DNA from: Autumnicola edwardsiae
GTDB taxonomy: Bacteria > Bacteroidota > Bacteroidia > Flavobacteriales > Flavobacteriaceae
DNA length: 64,000 nucleotides
Direction of reading: 5' to 3'
NCBI RefSeq assembly: GCF_031846505.1
Contig: NZ_JAVRHP010000001.1
Span: 62,001 to 126,000 of the forward strand
Shown here: one piece after another, positions 18,766-26,996 of the stretch
How the letters are laid out: each line of letters opens with the position of its first letter
How positions within the stretch are numbered: position 1 is the stretch's first letter
Made by a program: the position numbers and the translations under genes
The notes under the pieces: model-generated
Told to the model about the DNA's origin: nothing
Seen by the model: only the letters and a program-made list of their open reading frames with translations
Database searches by the model: none

Positions 18766-19005
18766 ATGAATACGATATTAAAGATTTTAGGCATTGCAAT
18801 TCTCGTTGCCATTGGCGTTGGTTTCTATTTTAAAATGGAAGGCGACGACCCATTGGGTGATACTGTAATTGGAGTTGCCGTACTCACAAGCGCTTTTATT
18901 TTAATGCCTATCTTCCTCTATGTGAGATGGAAAGGAAAAAAGCTGGAAGACTATACGCTCTCTGATAAGAACATGAAAAAGATGCGGGAAAATAATCGTA
19001 AATAG
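18766..19005 (+). CDS. Small two-helix membrane protein downstream of the ClC channel
   Basis: 79 aa, unrecognised. Two membrane segments are evident (about residues 5-22 and 34-53) separated by a short acidic loop (KMEGDDPLGD), followed by a basic cytoplasmic tail (KGKKLEDYTLSDKNMKKMRENNRK). It begins 3 bp after the ClC stop, with the same strand and no promoter between, so it may be co-expressed or a partner of the channel; this is inference from spacing only. Confidence 0.72.
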   Translation: MNTILKILGIAILVAIGVGFYFKMEGDDPLGDTVIGVAVLTSAFILMPIFLYVRWKGKKLEDYTLSDKNMKKMRENNRK

Positions 19006-19045
19006 AAAGTTAAATCTTAATTTTTTTCAAATTTATCAGAAAATC

Positions 19046-19079
19046 TTGAGGCCATGTCAAATATATTATACTAAGTTTG
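19046..19079 (+). promoter_or_regulatory. Promoter of the cold-shock gene
   Basis: TTG (19046-19048), a 23-bp spacer and TAAGTTTG (19072-19079), the -7 consensus TAnnTTTG. The ATG of the cold-shock gene lies 27 bp beyond, so the leader is very short and AU-rich. Confidence 0.6.
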
Positions 19080-19106
19080 CACTTTAATAATATTTATTTT
19101 TTTATA

Positions 19107-19301
19107 ATGGAAGGTACAGTAAAATTTTTCAATGAGTCCAAAGGTTATGGATTCATCACTAACGACGAAACCGGAAGAGACATCTTTGTTCACATTACAG
19201 GACTTGACGGCGAAACTCTTCAAGAGGGTGACAAAGTAGAGTACGAAGAAGTTGAAGGAAGAAAAGGAGTAAACGCAAGCAACGTACGCGTTATAGAATA
19301 A
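19107..19301 (+). CDS. Cold-shock domain protein (CspA family)
   Basis: 64 aa. A single cold-shock OB fold with RNP1 KGYGFITND (about residues 11-19) and RNP2 DIFVHIT (about 25-31), ending in the usual basic strand. It binds single-stranded RNA/DNA and melts secondary structure. I start at ATG 19107 (MEGTVKFFNES), which is the family N-terminus; a longer frame opening with TTG at 19077 would begin inside the promoter and adds ten hydrophobic residues the family lacks. Followed by a terminator 23 bp after the stop; monocistronic. Confidence 0.93.
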   Translation: MEGTVKFFNESKGYGFITNDETGRDIFVHITGLDGETLQEGDKVEYEEVEGRKGVNASNVRVIE

Positions 19302-19324
19302 CAGAATTTCTATTTTAAGACTTC

Positions 19325-19349
19325 AAAAAGCCGCTGTAGCGGCTTTTTT
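19325..19349 (+). terminator. Terminator after the cold-shock gene
   Basis: Perfect stem AAAAAGCCGC / GCGGCTTTTT with a TGTA loop and trailing Ts; convergent with the AraC gene 3' end at 19361. Confidence 0.88.
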
Positions 19350-19360
19350 ATGTTTACCGG

Positions 19361-20335
19361 TCACTGGTTTAAACCTTGTTTTGGAGTATAACCATAACAT
19401 TTTTTAAACGTATTTATAAAATGTGGAATGCTTTTATAACCCAAAATTCCCGCCATTTCACTAACCGTATATTTTCCCAACAGACTTTTAGCTTTCTCCA
19501 TACGCAACTCAATAACGAAACTTCTTATCGTTTTTCCATACATTTTTTTAAAGTCTTTTTTTAACTGAAGTTCATTTAAAAGTACTTTCCTCGCCAGGAC
19601 CTTGATAGTAGGAGGACTTTTAAAATGTTCAATTAAATAGGCATGCGCTTTTTTAATTTTCTCCCGGTTTTCTTCACTTATATCTTTTGGGAATCCTTTT
19701 AGCGACTCCTGTTGACATAGATGTAAGGAAAGAAATAGTTCCTTAAGCCTTAGCTCGATAAAAAAAAATTTGAAATCTTCATCCCAGTTAGCCTGGGCAA
19801 TTTCATTAAGAATATGATATAAATTATAATTTATAGGAAACTGACAGGCCCCCCAACTTTGTAAATCTCCTTGCAGTACTTTTTTATAGAAGGTGTTGTT
19901 TTCGATCCAGGCTTCATTTTTTAATAATTCCAGATAATAATCTTTAGATAAATAAATCGCCTGACAATGGATGGGCTGGTTTGCAGGTAACTTAATGATG
20001 CTCCTGGTGTCCAAATCATAGCAACATTGAATTCTGCCTAAGCCTACAGCCTGTTTGACTCCGGATAAAATTAAATCAGCCCCCCTTTTTTTTAAGTAAG
20101 AAACCTGAATATATTCACCCTTAATTTCAAGTATATTGGTAAGGCTTTTTTTATTATTAAATTCAGTATCTATAATAAGTAATCCATTTGTAAATTGAAT
20201 TTTACCCGCAGCCTTTAGCCCGGAATCCGAATAATTTGAAACTTCTTTAGATAAAATACTTTTTCGGTCTAACCCGGAAAAATCCATCTCAAATAAGGCT
20301 TTATCAACTTCTTTTAATTTAGACTCAATATACAT
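19361..20335 (-). CDS. AraC family regulator (PchR-like), divergent from the siderophore receptor
   Basis: 324 aa. The C-terminal ~100 residues form two helix-turn-helix units of AraC type (VLARKVLLNELQLKKDFKKM and VSEMAGILGYKSIPHFINTFKK...GYTPKQ). The N-terminal ~220 residues contain no cupin signature I can name but resemble PchR-type sensors, which respond to iron-siderophore and activate a neighbouring TBDR. It is transcribed away from the TBDR gene at 20450 across a 114-bp region, the standard layout for PchR-like control. The role as an iron/siderophore activator is inference from family and position. Confidence 0.85.
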   Translation of the reverse strand: MYIESKLKEVDKALFEMDFSGLDRKSILSKEVSNYSDSGLKAAGKIQFTNGLLIIDTEFNNKKSLTNILEIKGEYIQVSYLKKRGADLILSGVKQAVGLGRIQCCYDLDTRSIIKLPANQPIHCQAIYLSKDYYLELLKNEAWIENNTFYKKVLQGDLQSWGACQFPINYNLYHILNEIAQANWDEDFKFFFIELRLKELFLSLHLCQQESLKGFPKDISEENREKIKKAHAYLIEHFKSPPTIKVLARKVLLNELQLKKDFKKMYGKTIRSFVIELRMEKAKSLLGKYTVSEMAGILGYKSIPHFINTFKKCYGYTPKQGLNQ

Positions 20336-20393
20336 AATACGTTTTCCGTAATTTTTATTACCAAAACAGAAATGGCTTTATTAGTTCAAAAGA

Positions 20394-20401
20394 TATATTT
20401 G
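20394..20401 (+). promoter_or_regulatory. -7 element of the TBDR/DUF4374 promoter
   Basis: TATATTTG matches TAnnTTTG, 48 bp before the GTG start of the receptor. The absence of a good -33 TTTG fits a promoter that needs an activator such as the divergent AraC protein. Confidence 0.5.
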
Positions 20402-20449
20402 CCGCAAGTTATTTAAATTTAGTTTAAATAAGAACAATTAATTGCAATT

Positions 20450-22888
20450 GTGGCTATACATTCCAAAATAAGCTTTGTTTTACTGATACTGTCAGCAGTT
20501 GTGTCTACTATACACGCACAGCAAACCGAACCTAAAGGTTTCAATATTTCAGGAATAATCGAAGATCAAAATGGTGAGGCAGTAAGTGGGGCCAGTATTA
20601 CAGCTTCCAATCTTAACCAAAGTAAAAATACCCGATCAGATTCAGAAGGAAATTACCAGATAAAGAACTTACAGGCAGGAATTTATTTAATTGAGATTAA
20701 TAACGGCGATTTTATAGCTCACCAACAGATAGCTATAAATCAAGAAAATTTAAAGTACAATATAGTTATCAACACCTCAGAAAATGAATTAGATGAAGTA
20801 CTCCTTCAGGCAGAATCATTTAAATCTCAAATGGAAAAAAAAGGTTTTGCACTTAGCGTTGTAGAAACCGAAGAAGCAAGTATTAGAAATATTCAGACTA
20901 ACGAATTACTTAATACTACAGTTGGGGTGAAAATTCGCCAGAATGGCGGTTTAGGCTCTCGTGCAGAATACAGTTTGAATGGATTATCGGGAAGTGCCGT
21001 ACGTATTTTTATAGACGGTATTCCAATTTCCACATTTGGTTCTTCCTACAACTTAAACAGTATTCCGCCTTCGATGATCGAGCGGATTGAAGTCTACAAA
21101 GGCGTTGTTCCCGGCCATTTGGCCGATGATGCGCTTGGTGGAGCAATTAACATTGTACTTAATAAACAATCCAGTGAGAATATTAACGCTTCTGTCTCCT
21201 ACGGATCATTTAATACTTTCCAGGCCAATGTAAACGGGTTATATCGGTTTGATAAGTCTGGCTTTACCGTAAAAGCCTCTGCCTTTCATAATTATTCTGA
21301 CAACGATTATGAAGTTTCGGGCCGAAGTGTGGTAGTAAAAGGGTTAGGCGGCCTACAAACTCCTATTACTGCAAGAAGATTTAACGACGCCTACAGATCT
21401 ACCGGGGGAACGGCGCAAATTGGTTATACCGATGTAAAATGGGCAGATCGGTTTTTTGTAGGCTTTACAGGTTCTGATGATTATAAGGAGGTTCAACATG
21501 GGGCTTTTATGACCGACACCCCATATAAAGGAAGATTTCTTGAATCAGACGCATCGCTGGCCAACATAACTTACCAAAAAAATGATTTATTTACTCCAGG
21601 ATTAGATATAAATGTAAACGGATACTACGGTACGCGCAACCGCCAGGTAAACGACACGGTTCCTTGGGCTTATAGCTGGAACGGGAAACGAGCGATTAAT
21701 TATGAAGGTGAGGAATTTAAATATACCCGGCGTTCACAACAAGAAGGTGGCCCCACGCTTGCTAAAATAAACCGAAATGTAGCCTCTATCAGAACAGGGT
21801 TGGCTTACGCTATTAACAATAACCACAAAATTCTGGCAAACCATGTGTATAGCGGAATTGACAGGGAAGATAGTGATGAACTACAATCTGTATTAGAAAA
21901 CACATTTGTAGGAACAAGGGATTTACACAAAAACATTCTTTCTTTAACCTATGAGTTAAATGCTTTTAATGACAGGTTAAGAGTAAATTTATTTGGAAAA
22001 TACTACCAGCAAAAAACAATAAATGTAGATCCTGAAATTCAACAAAATCCAGACGGAAACAGGCAAATTGTGGATGAAGTTGTAAGCAGCAACAAAAAAT
22101 ATGATGGCTATGGTTTTGCGGCTTCTTACGAGCTTACCCCTACTATTACTTTATTAGCTTCAGCAGAAAAAGCCGTACGATTACCAAATGAAACCGAAAT
22201 TTTTGGTAACGATGGCGATAATGTCGTAGCAAACTCAAGTATTAATCCAGAGCAAAGCAATAATTATAATCTGGGGTTTAAGCTAGGCACCTTTAACCTA
22301 AAAGAACATCAAATTAGCGCTTCAACCAATCTTTTCACGCGAAATATTAAAGATAGAATTGGCTTGCCTATCCAAACTTCCTTAAATGTAGATGAAGAAT
22401 TAATTCTTTATGTAAACCAGGGAAGCGGAACTTCTAAGGGTATAGACGCACAATTAAATTATACCTATAACAACAATTTCGGTCTTAATTTCAACATATC
22501 CCGATTCGATTTAAAAGTTGAAAACAGGGGTGTGGAAATAGATGTTCCCAATACCCCTTTTTTTACAATGAATGGCAGCTTACGGTATTCATTTAAGGAT
22601 TTAATCCAGAAAAACTCCCATATAAATCTGTTCTACACCATGTACTTTACTGATGAGTTCTCCTACCTGGTTCCCCAGGGATCCAATACCGTAGGAGATG
22701 ATTTTTTTAAAGTACCTCAGCAATTTGCACAAGATCTTGGGCTTAGTTATATATTCCCGAACCAAAATTTTGTAATGAGTTTTGATGTTAAAAACATCTT
22801 TGACAAGCCTGTTTACGACAACTTATCTGTACAAAAACCAGGAAGAGCTTTTTACCTGAAATTAAATTATTCAATCAATAACTTTTAA
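20450..22888 (+). CDS. TonB-dependent siderophore receptor (XusA-like)
   Basis: 812 aa. Signal peptide (about 1-25, ending HAQQ), carboxypeptidase-regulatory-like beta domain (about 30-115), then a TonB plug (about 120-240) with IRQNGGLGSRAEYSLNGLSG, FIDGIPI and IERIEVYKGVVP...ALGGAINIV, and a 22-strand barrel ending in LKLNYSINNF. The terminal Phe is the usual outer-membrane barrel signal. The start is GTG at 20450; it gives a complete signal peptide and no upstream ATG is in frame. Directly followed (24 bp) by a DUF4374 lipoprotein and controlled by a divergent PchR-like regulator; the trio matches the XusA/XusB xenosiderophore system described in Bacteroides. Siderophore specificity is unknown. 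Confidence 0.9.
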   Translation: MAIHSKISFVLLILSAVVSTIHAQQTEPKGFNISGIIEDQNGEAVSGASITASNLNQSKNTRSDSEGNYQIKNLQAGIYLIEINNGDFIAHQQIAINQENLKYNIVINTSENELDEVLLQAESFKSQMEKKGFALSVVETEEASIRNIQTNELLNTTVGVKIRQNGGLGSRAEYSLNGLSGSAVRIFIDGIPISTFGSSYNLNSIPPSMIERIEVYKGVVPGHLADDALGGAINIVLNKQSSENINASVSYGSFNTFQANVNGLYRFDKSGFTVKASAFHNYSDNDYEVSGRSVVVKGLGGLQTPITARRFNDAYRSTGGTAQIGYTDVKWADRFFVGFTGSDDYKEVQHGAFMTDTPYKGRFLESDASLANITYQKNDLFTPGLDINVNGYYGTRNRQVNDTVPWAYSWNGKRAINYEGEEFKYTRRSQQEGGPTLAKINRNVASIRTGLAYAINNNHKILANHVYSGIDREDSDELQSVLENTFVGTRDLHKNILSLTYELNAFNDRLRVNLFGKYYQQKTINVDPEIQQNPDGNRQIVDEVVSSNKKYDGYGFAASYELTPTITLLASAEKAVRLPNETEIFGNDGDNVVANSSINPEQSNNYNLGFKLGTFNLKEHQISASTNLFTRNIKDRIGLPIQTSLNVDEELILYVNQGSGTSKGIDAQLNYTYNNNFGLNFNISRFDLKVENRGVEIDVPNTPFFTMNGSLRYSFKDLIQKNSHINLFYTMYFTDEFSYLVPQGSNTVGDDFFKVPQQFAQDLGLSYIFPNQNFVMSFDVKNIFDKPVYDNLSVQKPGRAFYLKLNYSINNF

Positions 22889-22912
22889 CCACTTATTAAA
22901 GATATATAATAT

Positions 22913-24280
22913 ATGAAACGTAAAATTTTTAGTATTAACACGTTAGCAACGGTTGCAATAGCAACAGGTTTACTAGCTTCTTGTAGCAACGATGACAGTT
23001 CTATAGATCCCGGACAGGAACCAATCGAAAATGAAGACGGCAGATGGATTACTGTTGCCGCTGCCAGGATGGGGGAAAATCCCGGAGATGGTAACGGAGG
23101 TACCTTAATTTATTCAATAAGCAGTGAAGACGCTAAAGACCCAACGGTGTCTATAGAGCCTTTTGACAACGGATTTATTGCTCCTTCAAACAGAACTGCC
23201 AGGTTACAATCTTCTGAGGACGGAAACACTATATTTAATATTAGCTATGCCGGGGACACCGGTGGTAGATATACGAAATATAATGTAGAAGGTGGGCAGA
23301 ACTTCTCAGAAGCTGGTTCTCCAATAAGTATTAGTGAATATGTAGGTTCTGCCCCAAGATGGATTAAATTATTTGACGGGGACAAAACAGGAGCTGCTGT
23401 TTATGTAAATACTCAAAACCAGTTTAATAATAATGGCACTCCAGAAGATGAGAGCGACGATTTTTATGAGCGTACCGAAGCTACTATGGGTATTGTCACC
23501 TTAGATTTAGAAAATTCGTTAATAAAAGAATTTAAAGAATCTAGCATCCCGCTAAGCGAAGAACTGGAAGCACAAGGGTATTACTTTGGTAGAATTGACA
23601 TGCCTGTTTTAAATGCTGCAGGCGATAAATTATACATTGGTGCACGCCTTAGCAAAGTAGACCCGGAAACCGGAGAAACAGATAGGGACGGCGAAATTTT
23701 AGGAGCTAAAACCATTGTATTAGATTACCCATCTTTAGAAAACCCAACTGTTATTACTTCTGAAGTAGGGAAAGGAAATACCAACGGTTACCGTAGTATC
23801 AATGCGTTCTTAGTTGACGGAAGTGTTTACCAGGCAAACCAGGGCGATCCAAACGGTTCTCATATCTTAAAAATCGATGCCAACAACCAGTATGATGATT
23901 CTTACGTATTTAACTTAGATGAAGCATTAGGGGTAGAAGATGCTTATATTCTTGCCTGGAGACCTACTGCTAGCGGGAAAGCGGTTGTGGCTTATCGCCA
24001 TGCAGGTTCTGCTGAAGGTGTAGCAGGAGCACAGGGATATTTCGCACTGGTAGATTTAGAAGCAAGAACAGCACAAAAAATAGAGGAAATCCCATATTCC
24101 CAGAATTTCTACTTATTCCAGTACCAGGGCTTTGTGGTTGATGGAAATGAGGTATACGTAACAGAAGCTCCCGTAGGAGAAAACGGAAATATTTACGTTA
24201 TAGATACAGAAACAGGCGAGGTAACTAAAGGAGCTGAACTGGTAAATGATGAAGGAAGCCACTTTATAGGAGTATTTTAA
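22913..24280 (+). CDS. DUF4374 surface lipoprotein (XusB-like siderophore-binding protein)
   Basis: 455 aa. Lipobox LLASC with the acylated cysteine at residue 24, followed by SNDDSS, an acidic stretch typical of Bacteroidota surface lipoproteins. The body shows repeated blades with short beta strands (ITVAAARMG, GTLIYSISSED, GIVTLDLENSL, IYVIDTETGEV) consistent with a beta-propeller, as expected for DUF4374. In Bacteroides thetaiotaomicron a DUF4374 lipoprotein (XusB) captures ferri-siderophores for XusA. Here it lies 24 bp after the TBDR and is followed by a terminator, so the operon as it stands has two genes. Function in this organism is inferred from that homology of arrangement. Confidence 0.87.
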   Translation: MKRKIFSINTLATVAIATGLLASCSNDDSSIDPGQEPIENEDGRWITVAAARMGENPGDGNGGTLIYSISSEDAKDPTVSIEPFDNGFIAPSNRTARLQSSEDGNTIFNISYAGDTGGRYTKYNVEGGQNFSEAGSPISISEYVGSAPRWIKLFDGDKTGAAVYVNTQNQFNNNGTPEDESDDFYERTEATMGIVTLDLENSLIKEFKESSIPLSEELEAQGYYFGRIDMPVLNAAGDKLYIGARLSKVDPETGETDRDGEILGAKTIVLDYPSLENPTVITSEVGKGNTNGYRSINAFLVDGSVYQANQGDPNGSHILKIDANNQYDDSYVFNLDEALGVEDAYILAWRPTASGKAVVAYRHAGSAEGVAGAQGYFALVDLEARTAQKIEEIPYSQNFYLFQYQGFVVDGNEVYVTEAPVGENGNIYVIDTETGEVTKGAELVNDEGSHFIGVF

Positions 24281-24302
24281 AAATTGATTTAGCCAAAAAT
24301 CT

Positions 24303-24331
24303 GGGGCTGCTTTCCGGCAGCCCCATTTTTC
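24303..24331 (+). terminator. Terminator after the DUF4374 gene
   Basis: Perfect stem GGGGCTGC / GCAGCCCC with a 6-nt loop followed by ATTTTT. It separates the two-gene unit from the PepSY remnant. Confidence 0.82.
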
Positions 24332-24404
24332 ATTTTAATCGTAAAAACCCATAATGGGGCATTTAACAGGATAGTCATTACTAACTGTCACAATCAATAT
24401 ATTA

Positions 24405-24570
24405 TTGATAGCTTATAACCTGTTTTATAGTAAAAAACAAGAACCAAAGAAAAAATACACCTTCAGAAAATTCCTGAACAATCTTCATCTTTGTCTGGAG
24501 CTTGTCAGCGGTATTATTTTATTTTTAATTTGCCTGAGCGGCACCCCCTACTGCAGATATTCTGGTACTT
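24405..24570 (+). pseudogene. Remnant of a PepSY-type inner-membrane reductase gene (XusC-like), 5' stub
   Basis: An in-frame stretch at about 24450-24545 reads KKYTFRKFLNNLHLCLELVS then GIILFLICLSGT. This is the N-terminal cytoplasmic helix plus first membrane segment of PepSY-associated TM proteins (normally ...LHLWLGLxSGxIxFxxCLxGT); two usually conserved positions (Trp and Gly) are replaced by Cys and Glu. After LSGT the homology stops and the frame ends within about 20 codons, where the sequence meets the 3' end of the threonine dehydrogenase gene (24571). There is no ATG, and a terminator lies upstream. The missing ~400 residues and the abrupt junction show a deletion. It stands exactly where the third gene of a Xus-like operon belongs. 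Confidence 0.72.
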
Positions 24571-25515
24571 TCAACTGTTGCCTACCCCTTCAAGCATTTC
24601 CTTAACCAGGCTTTGCAAATCGCAATTATGTTTCCATCCCCAATCTTCGCGCGCACGGGAATCGTCAATACTGGATGGCCAGGAATCTGCTATTCGTTGC
24701 CTGAAATCTGGCTCGTATAGAATACTGAATTCCGGTAATTGCTTTTTAATTTCTTCAGCAAGTTCTTTGGGGGTAAAACTCATAGCCGAAAGATTATAGG
24801 CAGACCTTATTTTAATCTTTTCTGAAGGAGCCTCCATAATGTCAATTGTCGCTTTTATAGCATCTTCCATATACATCATGGGCAGCGAAGTGTTTTCTGA
24901 AAGGAAGGAAGTGTAAGCACCATTTTTCACCGCTTCATGAAAAATTTCTATCGCATAATCTGTAGTGCCGCCTCCGGGCAGCGTCCTGTAACTAATAATT
25001 CCGGGATAACGTATGCTCCTTACGTCTACACCATAAATCCTGTGAAAATATTCGCACCAGCGCTCGCCGGTTTGTTTACTAATCCCATAGACCGTTGAAG
25101 GTTCCATAATTGTATTTTGCGGCGTCGCATCTTTTGGTGTCGTTGGTCCAAAAACGGCAATACTGGATGGCCAGAATACTTTTTCAATCTTTTTATCTTT
25201 CGCAAGGTTCAGCACGTTAAAAAGGGAATCCATATTTAGGTTCCAGGCTTTCATTGGTGCTTTTTCGGCAGTGGCACTAAGCATGGCCGCCATAAGATAA
25301 ACTTCAGAAATATTGTATTTCTCCACAATCCTACCAATCTGTTCAGTATTGGTGGCATCGGCAACCTCAAAAGGGCCCGAATTCATCAATTCTGCCTTGC
25401 CTTCTCTTATATCACTGGCAATTACGTGCTCATTTCCGTGAATTTCACGTAATTTCAGGCTTAACTCGGTGCCTATTTGTCCGCTGGCTCCTATAATTAA
25501 GATTTTTCCGGCCAT
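24571..25515 (-). CDS. L-threonine 3-dehydrogenase, SDR (UDP-galactose 4-epimerase-like) type
   Basis: 314 aa from ATG at 25515. The Rossmann motif GASGQIGTE lies at residues 9-17 and the extended-SDR catalytic pair Y143/K147 in STVYGISKQTGERWCEYF, with PSS at 117-119. The sequence closely follows the short-chain threonine dehydrogenases known from Flavobacterium frigidimaris (VRSIRYPGIIS is characteristic), so it should oxidise L-threonine to 2-amino-3-ketobutyrate with NAD+, feeding glycine formation. A three-codon longer form would start with TTG at 25524; ATG is preferred because the promoter's expected start site is close to 25526. Its 3' end abuts the XusC-like remnant. Confidence 0.88.
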   Translation of the reverse strand: MAGKILIIGASGQIGTELSLKLREIHGNEHVIASDIREGKAELMNSGPFEVADATNTEQIGRIVEKYNISEVYLMAAMLSATAEKAPMKAWNLNMDSLFNVLNLAKDKKIEKVFWPSSIAVFGPTTPKDATPQNTIMEPSTVYGISKQTGERWCEYFHRIYGVDVRSIRYPGIISYRTLPGGGTTDYAIEIFHEAVKNGAYTSFLSENTSLPMMYMEDAIKATIDIMEAPSEKIKIRSAYNLSAMSFTPKELAEEIKKQLPEFSILYEPDFRQRIADSWPSSIDDSRAREDWGWKHNCDLQSLVKEMLEGVGNS

Positions 25516-25531
25516 AGATTTCAATTTTTTG

Positions 25532-25564
25532 CAAATATATCCATTATCACAGAGATTTATGCAA
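25532..25564 (-). promoter_or_regulatory. Promoter of the threonine dehydrogenase gene
   Basis: Minus-strand TTG (complement of 25562-25564), a 22-bp spacer and TATATTTG (complement of 25532-25539), fitting the Bacteroidota consensus. The leader is only about 10 nt. Confidence 0.55.
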
Positions 25565-25677
25565 TAAAAAACCTTAAACCTATCTTATTTTTGAAGTTCT
25601 TCTAATCCTATAAAGGCTAGCCCTTCAGCATAAATCTGGTATTTTTGTTTTCTTCCGAAGAAAATAGTGATCCCCTG

Positions 25678-25698
25678 AAAATGGCAATTTTCGACCTT
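25678..25698. repeat. 21-bp repeat, copy 1 (second copy at 57234-57254)
   Basis: AAAATGGCAATTTTCGACCT plus a final T is identical in two intergenic regions 31.5 kb apart, in the same orientation. Flanks differ. Only two copies were found in this window. Confidence 0.7.
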
Positions 25699-25784
25699 CT
25701 GTTTTGTTTCCCGCCGAATTAGCCTAAATTTATATCCGCAATTATAACGAAAGGATTTTTCCTGAAAAGCATTCACTATTTTAC

Positions 25785-26369
25785 ATGAAAAAAGTACCCT
25801 TTATTTTAGGTTTGTTGTGCCTGGTATCCTGCAAAGACAGGCAGGTAGAGGATCCTGCCACAACCGAGGTAGATACCACCGAATTTGGAAAACAAATAGA
25901 GGTCACTAATGAGCGGGTACAGCTTTTGCCCGAAGCCCGGGAATATGCCGCGCAATGGATTGAATATATTACTGCGCAAAACGAGATCGATAAATTTAAT
26001 GACGCCACGCTTCGCAAAGTGATGACCAATGCTGCTCCCCTGGCAGAAATAATGCAATCTTTAGAAAATTCGGTGCCAGATTCACTACGTTCCACAGCCG
26101 TAGAGGCTCGTTTAAATGTACTAACCACAAAATCTATGTTGCTGGACCATGCTGCTTCCAAGCGAAAGCCCAATCCTGAGGAAATAGAGGAGGTCGCAGA
26201 AGAAATCCCTTCAGAATTTAACTATCTGAAAATTCAGATGAACGAAATTTTCCTGAAAACACTTCAGGATTTTGAAGCTGAACTGGATTTGCAGGAGGAA
26301 GAGAATGAAAATGAAGTCGAAAATGATTCCGTTTCCCAGCGCAGCCTCCGAACTTTAAACGACTCCTAG
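25785..26369 (+). CDS. Lipoprotein of unknown function
   Basis: 194 aa, not recognised. A lipoprotein signal MKKVPFILGLLCLVSC puts the acylated cysteine at residue 16. The rest is mostly helical and strongly acidic, with a central region rich in Ala, Leu and Glu (about 45-130) that may form a helical bundle, and an extremely acidic C-terminus (DLQEEENENEVENDS). The SnoaL-like gene starts 17 bp downstream on the same strand, so the two are likely co-transcribed exported proteins. No catalytic motif is visible. Confidence 0.75.
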   Translation: MKKVPFILGLLCLVSCKDRQVEDPATTEVDTTEFGKQIEVTNERVQLLPEAREYAAQWIEYITAQNEIDKFNDATLRKVMTNAAPLAEIMQSLENSVPDSLRSTAVEARLNVLTTKSMLLDHAASKRKPNPEEIEEVAEEIPSEFNYLKIQMNEIFLKTLQDFEAELDLQEEENENEVENDSVSQRSLRTLNDS

Positions 26370-26386
26370 CCAGTCAATTTTTTATT

Positions 26387-26902
26387 ATGAAGAAATTTAT
26401 AGCAGTTTGTTTTCTCACAGTAGCCAGCTTTAGTTGCTACGCACAGGATTTTTCTAATGCTGAACTTTCTGCCCGGGAGCAAGTAGCACAAACAATTAAG
26501 CTTTGGCACCGGGCAGCTGCAAACGCCAATTTTGAAGCGTATTTTGGATTAATGACAGAAGATGCAGTTTTTATTGGTACAGAGGCGACTGAAAACTGGC
26601 AAAACCAAGACTTCAGGGAATATGCAAAACCTCATTTCGACAAAGGAAAAGCCTGGGAATTTAGAGCGATGCAAAGAAATATTTACCTTGGAAAAAACGG
26701 AGATTATGTCTGGTTTGATGAACTGCTGGACACACAAATGGGAATTTGCCGCGGCTCGGGAATCCTGGAAAAAAAGGACGAAAATTGGAAAATTAAGCAC
26801 TACGTTCTTTCTATCACCATCCCGAATGAAAACGTAGATGAAGTTCTCGCGATCAAAAAAGAAGCAGATCAGGAACTGCAATCCAAACTTCAGAAGAATT
26901 AG
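26387..26902 (+). CDS. Exported SnoaL/NTF2-like domain protein
   Basis: 171 aa. Signal peptide (about residues 1-20, ending CYAQ). The mature part fits the NTF2-like cone fold of SnoaL-like/DUF4440 proteins: a helix pair (QVAQTIKLWHRAAANANFEAYFGLM) then TEDAVFIGTEATENW, FREYAKPHFDKGKAWEF and the closing strands GSGILEKKDENWKIKHYVLSI. Many Bacteroidota encode such periplasmic versions; they are used as small-molecule binding or isomerase scaffolds, and the role here is unknown. Likely in a two-gene unit with the preceding lipoprotein. Confidence 0.8.
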   Translation: MKKFIAVCFLTVASFSCYAQDFSNAELSAREQVAQTIKLWHRAAANANFEAYFGLMTEDAVFIGTEATENWQNQDFREYAKPHFDKGKAWEFRAMQRNIYLGKNGDYVWFDELLDTQMGICRGSGILEKKDENWKIKHYVLSITIPNENVDEVLAIKKEADQELQSKLQKN

Positions 26903-26996
26903 TAATCTCTGGCATTAATTCTGCGTAAACAATTCACGCTGAAGATATTTACCTTTTTATTACTTTAGCTCAGAATTTTTAAATTTCTAAAACCAC

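Noticed and set aside
19077..19106. Ten-codon extension of the cold-shock protein from TTG
   Set aside because: It would start within the -7 promoter box and adds residues absent from the family.
25585..25776. 63-residue minus-strand frame in the gap after the threonine dehydrogenase promoter
   Set aside because: Composition is not protein-like, and the best part of it is the dispersed 21-bp repeat; treated as intergenic.
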